A DNA stretch of 64,000 bases, taken from assembly GCA_964485345.1 (NCBI GenBank), contig CAZAJB010000003.1:1-64000 (forward strand), in the 5' to 3' direction. This document shows, piece after piece, positions 43,016-56,074 of this stretch (its first letter is position 1; each line of letters begins with the position of its first letter). Origin of the DNA: UBA5420 sp964485345 (GTDB lineage Bacteria > Bacillota > Limnochordia > Darwinibacteriales > Darwinibacteriaceae). Position numbers and translations under genes: made by a program. The notes under the pieces are model-generated. The model worked only from the letters and a program-made list of their open reading frames with translations, was not told where the DNA came from and searched no databases.

Positions 43016-43039
43016 GGCGAGTCTCCATGTTTCCTCTCC
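43016..43039 (-). promoter_or_regulatory. porin-2 leader hairpin with GAAACATGGAGA loop
   Basis: Minus strand: GGAGAG, 12-nt loop GAAACATGGAGA, CTCGCC (one mismatch). It shares its whole loop and closing G-C pair with the porin-1 hairpin; stems are unrelated in sequence. It lies about 72 bases before ATG 42944. An AGGAGGTG segment is again found upstream (43112-43119). Confidence 0.7.
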
Positions 43040-43151
43040 GTCTTCCTCCGTATATATGTGGAATGAATACACTAAAAATCACTTCACTTGATCTCCGTAG
43101 CTCAAGGGGTACACCTCCTCTATTGAGAGATTTACCGAGACCAAGCCCTGC

Positions 43152-43217
43152 ACGACCACGATCATACTAACATAAGTTAGCGAAGTCGCTGAGAATCTCC
43201 ATCTCTATCGTGGTCGT
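43152..43217 (-). repeat. 11-bp inverted repeat enclosing small nested dyads
   Basis: ACGACCACGAT (43152-43162) and ATCGTGGTCGT (43207-43217) pair perfectly around 44 bases. Inside are a GAGA/TCTC hairpin with a GGAGA-containing loop (43191-43205), GCG/CGC and TAAC/GTTA mini-stems. A branched RNA or a protein-binding DNA site are both possible. The rest of 42945-43307 holds no gene. Confidence 0.6.
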
Positions 43218-43307
43218 ACGCCTAGGTATTTCGCCCTTGAGGTGGCTATTCCTCCTGCTAGAGGCCTTGTAAGTACTTCCAAGTACGCCAACAATCGCCA
43301 TCTGGGT

Positions 43308-43339
43308 AAAAAAGAGGGTCCCACTAATGTGGAACCCTC
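43308..43339 (-). terminator. Rho-independent terminator after the ABC ATPase gene
   Basis: Minus strand GAGGGTTCCAC-ATTA-GTGGGACCCTC, 10 paired bases with one mismatch, then TTTTTT. It begins about 14 bases beyond the stop. Confidence 0.85.
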
Positions 43340-43352
43340 GCCTACTCCGTCC

Positions 43353-44462
43353 TTACCGAATGACTTCTTCGGTGTCCTTATCAAAGAGATGAATCTTACC
43401 CATGTTAAGGCCCACCTTGAGTTTGTTGCCGTCCTGTGCCGTAGTGGTAGCATCAAGACGAGCAATAAATGTGTTATCTCCAGTGGAGAAGTAAACATAG
43501 ACTTCGGCACCCATGGGCTCCGTTACGTCAACGAGTGCTTCCATAAGGGAGAATCTGGGATCATCACCGATGATCTTGGCGTCTTCAATATCCTCGGGGC
43601 GAATCCCCAAAATCACATGTTTGCCCGCGTAGTTGCCAATATTCTTGATGGAAGCAGCCTTTTCAGCTGGAATTTCCATTTTGAAGGTCTTGGCATCAAT
43701 GGAGTACACGTCGCCCTCTTTCGTAAGTACTGCATCCAAGAAGTTCATAGCCGGACTACCAATGAAGCCCGCTACAAAGACATTATTGGGGTGATTGTAA
43801 ATCTCAAGTGGTGCACCAACTTGATAGATATGACCATCCTTCATAACTACAATGCGATCACCCATGGTCATGGCTTCAGTCTGGTCATGCGTTACGTAAA
43901 TAATGGTTGTTTGAAGACGATTATGCAACTTGCTGAGCTCGGCCCTCATCTGTACCCTTAACTTGGCGTCAAGGTTGGATAGAGGTTCGTCCATGAGGAA
44001 TACCTTTGGTTCACGCACAATAGCTCGACCTACAGCTACACGTTGGCGTTGTCCGCCGGAAAGAGCCTTGGGCTTGCGGTCTAACAGGTTTTCAATACCA
44101 AGGAGCTTTGCTGCATCTTTGACCCTCTTGTCGATTTGGTCTTTGGGAAACTTCCGGAGTTTTAACCCAAAAGCCATGTTGTTGTACACATCCATATGTG
44201 GATACAAAGCATAGTTTTGGAAAACCATGGCAATATCTCTATCTTTCGGCGGTACATCGTTTACAACCCGATCCCCAATGGAAATCTGTCCCGATGTAAT
44301 CTCCTCAAGACCTGCCACCATTCTAAGTGTGGTGGATTTCCCGCACCCTGATGGTCCAACCAATACGATAAACTCTTTGTCCTCAATGTCTAAACTAATA
44401 TTGTCAACAGCAGTCACATTACCAAACCGTTTGGTAATGTCTTTTAAAAGAACTTGTGCCAC
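43353..44462 (-). CDS. msmX: MsmX/UgpC-type sugar ABC transporter ATP-binding protein
   Basis: 369 residues. Nucleotide-binding domain: Walker A GPSGCGKST (about 36-44), Q-loop MVFQNYALYPHM, signature LSGGQRQRVAVGRA, Walker B FLMDEPLSNLD, H-loop YVTHDQTEAM. The C-terminal third (about 240-369) is the MalK-type TOBE/regulatory region. No permease or binding protein is adjacent; stand-alone MsmX-type ATPases energise several sugar importers. It has its own promoter and terminator. The exact ortholog name is approximate. Confidence 0.9.
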   Translation of the reverse strand: MAQVLLKDITKRFGNVTAVDNISLDIEDKEFIVLVGPSGCGKSTTLRMVAGLEEITSGQISIGDRVVNDVPPKDRDIAMVFQNYALYPHMDVYNNMAFGLKLRKFPKDQIDKRVKDAAKLLGIENLLDRKPKALSGGQRQRVAVGRAIVREPKVFLMDEPLSNLDAKLRVQMRAELSKLHNRLQTTIIYVTHDQTEAMTMGDRIVVMKDGHIYQVGAPLEIYNHPNNVFVAGFIGSPAMNFLDAVLTKEGDVYSIDAKTFKMEIPAEKAASIKNIGNYAGKHVILGIRPEDIEDAKIIGDDPRFSLMEALVDVTEPMGAEVYVYFSTGDNTFIARLDATTTAQDGNKLKVGLNMGKIHLFDKDTEEVIR

Positions 44463-44557
44463 AAAAAATCTCCTCTCCTCTATTAAGTAGGATATTTTAA
44501 ATATGTCTGGGAGCCCGCAAATGAGTGTTCACCCAAAACATATTAAATTACAATCTC

Positions 44558-44586
44558 ATAATATCACAGATCATGATCAATGGCAA
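44558..44586 (-). promoter_or_regulatory. sigma-A promoter of the ABC ATPase gene
   Basis: Minus strand TTGCCA (44581-44586), 17-bp spacer, TATTAT (44558-44563). The spacer contains the palindrome GATCATGATC, a possible operator. Confidence 0.75.
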
Positions 44587-44654
44587 AATAAACTTGTATA
44601 ATTTTTCAAGAAAAAACGAAAGGAAATATTCATAGGCAAAAAACATCGCGTCAT

Positions 44655-45461
44655 CTAGCCTAAAGCGAATTCGGCAATGGCTTGAGCGACTCCATTGTCT
44701 TGGTTCGTAGCGACAACATGCTGGGCCAACGCCTGGATCTCTCGAGCAGCATTCGCCACCGCCACACCGACTCCAGCCATTTCAATCATTGTCAGATCGT
44801 TTTGACTGTCTCCTATAGCCATGACTTCGTGGGCTCCGATACCCAAGGATTGTGCCAGCCATAGTAGTGCATTCCCTTTATGGGCCTGGGCATTGGTGAT
44901 TTCAATATATCTTGGCCTCGAGCGTACCAGATGCACATTTTCACCCACTAACGGGCGCAACTCTTCGATCCTCTCCATAGTCTCGGAGGGCTCGCCAATG
45001 ATCATCAGTTTGGACAATCTCTTATTGCCGTCCTCGATGAATTCCAGCAAGCTTCCGACAGGCGTCACGCCTACCCGCACGCGGTCGGCATAATCCTGAG
45101 CTTCTTTGTTCAAGGTGGAGACATAAAGTTCGTCATCAAAATAGGCGTTAATGGTCCAGCCCCGCCTTTGTCCATGCTCCACAATGACCTGGGATATCTC
45201 TGCTGATAAGGGCTGCTCATAAAGGATTTCCCCAGACAAGCGTCTAATCATGGCCCCATTGTAGCAAATGAGAGGTACCTCTGCTCCTAGACCAAGGGAC
45301 TTGGCAAAAGGTGCAGTCGCTTGAAACATACGTCCTGTGGCAATCGTAAAGAGTATGCCTGCCTCAATCGCCTGGCAAATTGCCTCTTTGTTTTTGGTAG
45401 TCAACTGAGCATTGCGGTCCAATAAGGTGTCGTCTAAATCCGATGCAATCAACTTGATCAT
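44655..45461 (-). CDS. Cof-type HAD-IIB phosphatase
   Basis: 268 residues. HAD motif I is DLDDTLLD at about residues 8-15, motif II ATGRMF, the Lys of motif III lies near NAQAHKGNALLWLAQSLG, and motif IV is GDSQNDLTM. Members dephosphorylate sugar phosphates, flavins or pyridoxal phosphate. ATG 45461 (MIKLIASDLDDT) follows GGGG at six bases. It is transcribed toward the ABC ATPase promoter and separated from it. Confidence 0.9.
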   Translation of the reverse strand: MIKLIASDLDDTLLDRNAQLTTKNKEAICQAIEAGILFTIATGRMFQATAPFAKSLGLGAEVPLICYNGAMIRRLSGEILYEQPLSAEISQVIVEHGQRRGWTINAYFDDELYVSTLNKEAQDYADRVRVGVTPVGSLLEFIEDGNKRLSKLMIIGEPSETMERIEELRPLVGENVHLVRSRPRYIEITNAQAHKGNALLWLAQSLGIGAHEVMAIGDSQNDLTMIEMAGVGVAVANAAREIQALAQHVVATNQDNGVAQAIAEFALG

Positions 45462-45483
45462 AGTAAACCCCATTTCTACATAG

Positions 45484-45508
45484 GAAAAGAGATGGCATCA
45501 CCATCTCT
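45484..45508 (-). terminator. Rho-independent terminator after the DUF4097 gene
   Basis: AGAGATGG (45488-45495) pairs with CCATCTCT (45501-45508) around five bases; the minus strand continues TTTTCC. Confidence 0.65.
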
Positions 45509-45580
45509 CGTGCCCTTTTTTCGCCATATCTTCGGTCAATCCTGCCTGGAGACCACCCGCCCGGTTCGCCAGCTCCTCGT

Positions 45581-46720
45581 CTACACGTCTCTTCTAGACA
45601 GAGTGATTGAGCCTGAGGTCGACGAAGCCACCAAGTCCAGTTTATCCGCTTTGCTTGAGTAGTCAAGAGAGTGGCCTGCCAGCACCGAGCCACCACCCTG
45701 TCTGTCTTGGCGAGTTATCTCCAAGGCGTTGACTTCGGCGGAGATGCGCCCAACTATCGTCTGTAAATCGAGGGCAAGACCTAAGTCCATCTGGGCAGGC
45801 AGACTCACTTTTATGGCACCATTCGTCGTACGTAGCCTGTAGCTTGTGACTCCTTGAACAGCAGAAACACGAACATTCACTGAACCATTGGTCGTCAATA
45901 GATCCACATTGGCCGCGGACATTGAGACGCGATAAGAACCGTTACCTAGGCTATGGCGAACTAGATTCGCCTCCACCTCGTGCATTTCGCAGGAGCCATT
46001 GCCTCCCTCGCCTCTAATCGTGTGGGCTTTGACCGATTGCAGTTTCGTCGATCCGTTGACGTTTTCCACGCGTACACTGGTACCCTTGAGGTTTTCAACC
46101 AAGAGAGACCCATTTTGCGACTGTAACTCCACTTCGTACATACGGTTTTCTGGAACCATCAGGTGAAGCGAGATAGCGAGCTCGCTAAAGACGGGCACGG
46201 TCAGATGGAAGTCCTTGCGCTCTGCCCCATCTTCCCAAGCCAACTCAAAGAGCCTGCTTCTTAGGGCGTCCCGGTCGCCCCCGCGTAGTCTTTGAACCAT
46301 GGTCAACTGGTAGGTGTCCTCGGACCAACCTACCAGCTTGAGGGAGCCGTTAGGATTATGGATCTTCACCGGAATTACCTCACCAGGACCTACCGTTCCC
46401 TTGGTTACACTCTTGAATTCATGGCTTTCTTCATATCCAAACAAGGGGAATCGGGCCAGAATTTTCGGTAGTTTGCTGAGTTTGTCCCCCACATTGTGTT
46501 CTAGGGATCGCGAAAACCGTTCCGTGGCCACCTCCACCTTGGCAGCGAAGTCCTCCCCGAGTTTTTCCATACGAACCCAAGGGTCTTCCTGGGATTCAGA
46601 TTCAGACTCCGGAGTTTTCGAGCTATCACCAAGGGCTCTAAGCAGGGACTCTGCTTCCTCTGCAGTGATTTTTCCTTCCTCAAGCATCCGTAGTATCATG
46701 CGCTGTTCCTCATACATCAA
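45581..46720 (-). CDS. SHOCT-like plus DUF4097 beta-strand repeat protein
   Basis: 379 residues. The N-terminal 30 residues (QRMILRMLEEGKITAEEAESLLRAL) are the YvlB-type SHOCT-like motif. An acidic linker follows, and residues about 110-379 form a DUF4097 beta-helix with recurring Asn-Gly-Ser turns (NPNGSL, SQNGSL, NVNGST, GNGSC, GNGSY, TTNGSV, TTNGAI) spaced by roughly 20 residues. No signal peptide or membrane helix is visible. Related proteins in Firmicutes are tied to cell-envelope stress operons, but the function is unknown. Confidence 0.8.
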   Translation of the reverse strand: MMYEEQRMILRMLEEGKITAEEAESLLRALGDSSKTPESESESQEDPWVRMEKLGEDFAAKVEVATERFSRSLEHNVGDKLSKLPKILARFPLFGYEESHEFKSVTKGTVGPGEVIPVKIHNPNGSLKLVGWSEDTYQLTMVQRLRGGDRDALRSRLFELAWEDGAERKDFHLTVPVFSELAISLHLMVPENRMYEVELQSQNGSLLVENLKGTSVRVENVNGSTKLQSVKAHTIRGEGGNGSCEMHEVEANLVRHSLGNGSYRVSMSAANVDLLTTNGSVNVRVSAVQGVTSYRLRTTNGAIKVSLPAQMDLGLALDLQTIVGRISAEVNALEITRQDRQGGGSVLAGHSLDYSSKADKLDLVASSTSGSITLSRRDV

Positions 46721-46798
46721 GATAACCTCCTCTTACCCTTTAGTATGGCACCGCAGCGCGAAAAATTCCCTTGCGTTATGGAACCCGCTTCGGCGGAC

Positions 46799-46828
46799 AA
46801 AAAAGCTCCGCCTAGGCACCGGAGCTTT
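46799..46828 (-). terminator. Rho-independent terminator after the small barrel gene
   Basis: Minus strand AAAGCTCCG, nine-base loop, CGGAGCTTTTTT. It starts about 18 bases beyond the stop of 46846-47466. Confidence 0.8.
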
Positions 46829-46845
46829 GATCAGACATATGGGGC

Positions 46846-47466
46846 TTAGAATCGGAACGTTAGGCCCGCACCAACTAGAGTATCGCTGGTCACAGGTGCT
46901 ACCGATGCCTTATAGTGCTTAATGGTACCCTGCAAGCCCAAACCGTCCATGACCTCGTAGGAAACGGCAGCTCTGGCACTGACGAAGGAACCAGGTTTAT
47001 CTGTGCCTTCCTTGTACCGCGGAGCATAACTCACATCGGCCACTACGGTCAACTGTGGCGTTGGCAGAAACTTAAAACCGAACTTCCCATAGAGCCCCTG
47101 GCCAATAAGGTCATCGGCCCCTGCTGCTTTCGTGCTAAGCCTGAGGAAACCCGCTCCTACAAAGACTCCTAAATCCGGATCATTGACGGGACGGTAAAGT
47201 CCACCTACACTGATCAAGCTGTTACTCAGAGTTTCTTCCGGTCCATCACCAGCCGCAGTTTTCGCAGTTGTACTCAGAAAGGAACCATCCGCAAAGACAT
47301 CGTCAATTACTTCCACCATAGCATGGGCGGCAAACCCACGACTTTTTGAGCTGCCTAAGCCAAAAAGATAGCTAGCATCACCCTCAAAGGATACCGCACT
47401 CGCAACGAAGGTTGTTGAGACAAGAAGTACACACAGCACGACTAGAAAGAAAATTGATTTTTTCAC
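46846..47466 (-). CDS. small secreted beta-barrel protein
   Basis: 206 residues. GTG start with GGGAGG upstream; signal peptide MKKSIFFLVVLCVLLVSTTFVASA. The mature part has about eight predicted strands with outer-membrane-type turns (SLISVGGLYRPVNDPDLGVFVGAG, GLYGKFGFKFLPTPQLTVVADVSY) and ends in TFRF, a C-terminal Phe. It is similar in size and pattern to 8-stranded OmpA/OmpW-like barrels; no specific family is claimed. It is divergent from another small barrel at 47599. Confidence 0.65.
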   Translation of the reverse strand: MKKSIFFLVVLCVLLVSTTFVASAVSFEGDASYLFGLGSSKSRGFAAHAMVEVIDDVFADGSFLSTTAKTAAGDGPEETLSNSLISVGGLYRPVNDPDLGVFVGAGFLRLSTKAAGADDLIGQGLYGKFGFKFLPTPQLTVVADVSYAPRYKEGTDKPGSFVSARAAVSYEVMDGLGLQGTIKHYKASVAPVTSDTLVGAGLTFRF

Positions 47467-47598
47467 GATTTCTGCCTCCCGAAATGGTTTTCTGTTAAGT
47501 TCTCGAAGAAGTCAGCAAAACCTTCCTGCTTTGGCGGGTTTTGGACTTTCGATCCCGAAATTAGTCCTGTTTCAAAGTCATGGAAAAGGAGAATCGAC

Positions 47599-48318
47599 AT
47601 GCGTGAACGTTTTTTGCTACATGCTCTACCAATTCTCATCCTGTGCTGCTTACTACTAGTACCCCATGCCGCGTCAGCTGAGCTTCTTGCCGGCGTGCAC
47701 CTTGGCTATGGGCGAACCAACTACTCACAGGTCCTTGGCCACAAAAACATCACGAACAGCGAATGGTCCAGCGGTCTATGGGCCAGCTACGACCAGGAGG
47801 ATCTACTGTTTACCGGTGTTTATCAGGCAAGTCTAGGCCTACAAGATTTTGCTGCAAGCCGGCATTTGGCCCATGTAGGTGTTAGTTACCGTTTTCTCGA
47901 AGAAGACTTGCTCACGGTGTATGGCGGTCTTGGTTACCAATTGGTCTCAACTCGTTTAGAGACTCCCCAAGTCGATGCAGGCCAACTCCACAGCTTTACT
48001 GGGCATGGTTTTGCAGGCCAAGTGGTCGTGGATATAGCCATCACCGAGGATTTTCGCACCACAGCCTTGGTCGCCGCTAATCCTTGGACTAGCTGGTCCC
48101 ACACCTCCAACAAAGTCACCGACGCAAACATTGATTCTGGCAATGCTTTCATCTACAGGCTTGGACTCAATTACGATTTCTCCGAGGACTTTGGAGCCCA
48201 GCTCAGCGTCTTGGGCAATACCTATTCGATACCTACATTCTCCCGAAATGATCTGCCATTAGAAGAGACCAGGAGTTCCTCGGTTAGCGTAAATCTAGGC
48301 GTAACCCGCCGCTTCTAA
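47599..48318 (+). CDS. small secreted beta-barrel protein (plus strand)
   Basis: 239 residues. AAAAGGAG precedes the ATG. Signal peptide to about residue 26 (HALPILILCCLLLVPHAASA). Strand-like segments alternate with turns (AGVHLGYGRTNYS, LLTVYGGLGYQLVSTRL, FIYRLGLNYDFSEDFGAQLSVLG) and the end is VTRRF, again a C-terminal Phe. Followed by a strong terminator. I infer an outer-membrane barrel of about ten strands; no family recognised. Confidence 0.65.
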   Translation: MRERFLLHALPILILCCLLLVPHAASAELLAGVHLGYGRTNYSQVLGHKNITNSEWSSGLWASYDQEDLLFTGVYQASLGLQDFAASRHLAHVGVSYRFLEEDLLTVYGGLGYQLVSTRLETPQVDAGQLHSFTGHGFAGQVVVDIAITEDFRTTALVAANPWTSWSHTSNKVTDANIDSGNAFIYRLGLNYDFSEDFGAQLSVLGNTYSIPTFSRNDLPLEETRSSSVSVNLGVTRRF

Positions 48319-48341
48319 CGGCCACCAGGTCCGTCATGCCA

Positions 48342-48366
48342 AGACCCCCAATGTCGGGGGTCTTTT
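48342..48366 (+). terminator. Rho-independent terminator of the plus-strand barrel gene
   Basis: AGACCCCC and GGGGGTCT pair around AATGTC-type loop and are followed by TTTC on the plus strand. Confidence 0.78.
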
Positions 48367-48371
48367 CTCAA

Positions 48372-49250
48372 CTAGACGCCTCCCAAGGGCAACGTCATCT
48401 GTCTAGGACCCTTGTGCTCAAATCTGTGGAGATAATCAAAACAGCTACTGACACTGGGCATGATGTTGTGCCTGTGGCAGAGGTCTCGAAAAATACCCAT
48501 CAATTTTTCGTGCTTAGGGCTCACAACCTGGTATAAACCTCCATATCTTGCCATATATTGCTCCTTCATACCAGGAAAATGCTCGTCCAGCTTCTCGTAG
48601 AAGTACTCTCTGTTCCCCTCTCGGAGAGTCATCCCCATGTTAAAACAGATAATCCCCTTCACCTTGGCATCTATACAATAGTCCATAATACCTTTCAAGT
48701 TTTCTTCTGTATCATTGATCAGGGGAAGAGTTGGATCGAGCCATACAATCGTGGGAATTCCGTGATCCCTGAGCACCTTCAGCACCTCATAACGCTCACT
48801 TGTGGTGCTCACATGGGGCTCCAGGATCTTGCACAAACCCTCATCATAGGTGGTGAGCGTGAGCTGTACCACGCATTTCGCCTGCTCATTGATGGCCAGC
48901 AGTACGTCGAGGTCCCGTAGAATGCGTGCGGATTTTGTTTGGATAGCCAAGCCGAATCCATGATCCCGTATGAGCTTTAGACAGCTTCTAGTCAGCTGCA
49001 GATCTTCTTCCAGATGAATGTAGGGATCGCCCATGGCACCGGTGCCAATCATGCACTTCTTGCGCTTTCTCCTGAGGGCCTCTTCTAAGAGCTGTGGGGC
49101 ATTGATCTTGACTTCCACATCCTCAAACGCATGGTTCATCTGATAGCAGGTACTGCGGGAGTCGCAGTAAATGCAGCCGTGGGTACAACCACGGTAAATG
49201 TTCATACCATTTTGTGCTGAAAGAATGCCCTTAGCGAGTACTCTATGCAT
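48372..49250 (-). CDS. SPL-family radical SAM protein
   Basis: 292 residues. The radical SAM motif CTHGCIYCD is at about residues 22-30, directly after the SPL-type NIYRGCTHGC context. GTGAMGDPYIHLEE and LQLTRSCLKLIRDHGFGLAIQTKSA are typical of the SplB-like group. True spore photoproduct lyase repairs thymine dimers in spores, but this shorter subgroup is of unproven activity. It is next to uvrC, which fits DNA repair (inference). It is convergent with the small barrel gene. Confidence 0.85.
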   Translation of the reverse strand: MHRVLAKGILSAQNGMNIYRGCTHGCIYCDSRSTCYQMNHAFEDVEVKINAPQLLEEALRRKRKKCMIGTGAMGDPYIHLEEDLQLTRSCLKLIRDHGFGLAIQTKSARILRDLDVLLAINEQAKCVVQLTLTTYDEGLCKILEPHVSTTSERYEVLKVLRDHGIPTIVWLDPTLPLINDTEENLKGIMDYCIDAKVKGIICFNMGMTLREGNREYFYEKLDEHFPGMKEQYMARYGGLYQVVSPKHEKLMGIFRDLCHRHNIMPSVSSCFDYLHRFEHKGPRQMTLPLGGV

Positions 49251-49298
49251 GAGTCTTGTTCCTTTCCTTTCACTACCCTGAAAAGAGCTCGTTTACCG

Positions 49299-51137
49299 CT
49301 AGCTCTTTTGCATGTACTGGTAGATTTCAGCGGCCAGCTTGGAGCTGATACCGGAAACCTCTGCCAGTTCTTCAGGAGTGGCAGAACGGATTTTCTTGAT
49401 ACTGCCAAAGTGCTTGATCAAATCCTTCTTCCGTTTTGGTCCAACGCCTGGGATATCATCTAAGATAGAACCCCGAGTCGCCTTTCCCCGCAAATTCCGG
49501 TGGTATGTCAGGGCAAAGCGGTGGGCTTCATCCCTGATCCGGCGTAGTAAGAGTAGACCAGGAGAGTCAGCGGACCAGATCACCGGTTGAGACTGTCCTT
49601 CCAGGTAGATCTCTTCCCTTTTCTCGGCTAGAGACAAGAAGGGCATGATCAGGCCAAGTTCATCCCGTACCCCAAGGGCTACTCCGAGTTGTCCCTTTCC
49701 TCCGTCAATCAAGACCAAATCGGGAAAGACAGAGAATTTGTGCTCCCCAGGTTCTGCGGCCTGTTCGTCGAGTCCCCGCTTAAATCTACGGGACACCGCC
49801 TCCGCCATGGCAGCATAATCATCGGGCGATCCCTCAACACCCCGAATGCGAAAGCGACGATAATCTGTGCTCTTAAAGTCTCCGTCTTCCCAGACCACTA
49901 AGGACGCCACAACATTTGTGCCTTGCAGATTCGAGATATCAAAGGCCTCAATACGCCCTGGGGGCTCAGCGAGGTCCGCCAGTTCCTGCAAATCCTGCAA
50001 AGCTCGTTCCAGGGCCCTTTGTTTAAAGGTATTGCGGCTCCGGGTCTCGTCCAAGACGACCTGGGCATTCCTGATCACCAGGTCCAAGAGCTGCTTCTTG
50101 GCTCCCCGTTGAGGAGTGCGTAGATAAACCCTTTGGCCCCTGAGGCTTTCCAACCAAGTCTCCATGACCTCTGGTTCCCCGAGGGGTACTGGCGTTAGAA
50201 CCTCCCTAGGAATGTAGGAAGCCTCTTCATAATACTGCTGCAGGAAAGCCCGCAAGATTTCCGGACCTTCCTCGTCAGCCGAACACTCCAGCAAGAAGTG
50301 ATCCCTCCCTACAAGCTTGCCTCCCCGCACAAAAAACACTTGCACGCAGGCTAGTTCACCATGGCGGGCATACCCCACATAATCCTGTTCCTTCGCCTTG
50401 TCAACTACAATCTTCTGTCTTTCCAGGAGGGTTTCCAAACCCCGAATTTGATTACGGAAACGGGCCGCCTTCTCATATTCCAACTGGGCTGATGCCTCTT
50501 GCATCTTGCTTGTCAAATCAGGAATCAAGCGGTCGAGGCGCCCTTCTAGAAACAACAGCACCTCTTCGATCATCTCTCCATACTTTTCCTTATTGATTAA
50601 ACCTGCACAGGGGGCTAGACAGCGTCCGATATGGTAGTTCAGACAAGGGCGATCCTGGCCCCCCTCTTCAATTGTTTTGCTACAACTGCGAACAGGAAAA
50701 AGAGTCCGGAGAAAAGAGAGGGTCTTCTTTACGGCCGTGACATCGGTGTAGGGCCCAAAGTAACGGGCACCATCCTTAAGCCGTTTGCGGACCATCAGAA
50801 CTCGCGGAAAGGTCTCCTGGACTGTCACCTTAATATAAGGATAGGTCTTGTCGTCCTTCAAACGCACGTTATAACGGGGGTTATGTTTCTTAATCAGATT
50901 ATTTTCCAGAATGAGTGCTTCCATCTCTGAATCCGTTACAATGTACTCTAGGTCTGTGATGTTCTCCACGAGCACCTGCACCTTGAGAGCATGATGAGCA
51001 GATTTCTGGAAATAGGAACGCACCCGGTTACGCAAGTTGATGGCCTTGCCCACATAAATTACCTCTCCAGCCTCATTGAGCATGAGGTAGACTCCTGGCG
51101 TAGTCGGCAAGGTGGCTAACTTATGCTGTAGATTCAT
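49299..51137 (-). CDS. uvrC: excinuclease ABC subunit C
   Basis: 612 residues. GIY-YIG nuclease at 10-90 (TTPGVYLMLNEAGEVIYVGKA), a Cys cluster CSKTIEEGGQDRPCLNYHIGRCLAPC, UVR motif (LIPDLTSKMQEASAQLEYEKAARFRNQI), RNase H-like endonuclease domain (EAFDISNLQGTN and VLIDGGKGQ) and C-terminal helix-hairpin-helix (IPGVGPKRKKDLIKHFGS). It makes both incisions in nucleotide excision repair. It lies 9 bases after uvrA. Confidence 0.97.
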   Translation of the reverse strand: MNLQHKLATLPTTPGVYLMLNEAGEVIYVGKAINLRNRVRSYFQKSAHHALKVQVLVENITDLEYIVTDSEMEALILENNLIKKHNPRYNVRLKDDKTYPYIKVTVQETFPRVLMVRKRLKDGARYFGPYTDVTAVKKTLSFLRTLFPVRSCSKTIEEGGQDRPCLNYHIGRCLAPCAGLINKEKYGEMIEEVLLFLEGRLDRLIPDLTSKMQEASAQLEYEKAARFRNQIRGLETLLERQKIVVDKAKEQDYVGYARHGELACVQVFFVRGGKLVGRDHFLLECSADEEGPEILRAFLQQYYEEASYIPREVLTPVPLGEPEVMETWLESLRGQRVYLRTPQRGAKKQLLDLVIRNAQVVLDETRSRNTFKQRALERALQDLQELADLAEPPGRIEAFDISNLQGTNVVASLVVWEDGDFKSTDYRRFRIRGVEGSPDDYAAMAEAVSRRFKRGLDEQAAEPGEHKFSVFPDLVLIDGGKGQLGVALGVRDELGLIMPFLSLAEKREEIYLEGQSQPVIWSADSPGLLLLRRIRDEAHRFALTYHRNLRGKATRGSILDDIPGVGPKRKKDLIKHFGSIKKIRSATPEELAEVSGISSKLAAEIYQYMQKS

Positions 51138-51146
51138 CCACCCACC

Positions 51147-55981
<4,835 letters not shown>

Positions 55982-56074
55982 GTCGTATCTCTATCTCCTT
56001 TTTTTCCATTATAGGTAGGTTATTTTCATCGCTTAGCCAACTATACTACGATAAGCGTTGGGAGGTCATAAAGT
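55982..56074. promoter_or_regulatory. divergent promoter region uvrB / ppa
   Basis: For uvrB the minus strand has TATAAT at 56008-56013 with no good -35. For ppa the plus strand has TATACT (about 56041-56046). A CGCTTA/TAAGCG inverted repeat brackets the ppa -10. I looked for a GAAC-N4-GTTC LexA box and found none. Confidence 0.45.

Noticed and set aside
42945..43082. N-terminal extension of porin 2 by 46 codons
   Set aside because: The extension would precede an intact signal peptide and would cover the conserved leader hairpin; the ATG at 42944 has its own Shine-Dalgarno.
43242..43961. A 239-codon plus-strand frame opposite the ABC ATPase and its terminator
   Set aside because: It is antisense to conserved ATPase motifs and reads through a terminator hairpin; treated as chance.
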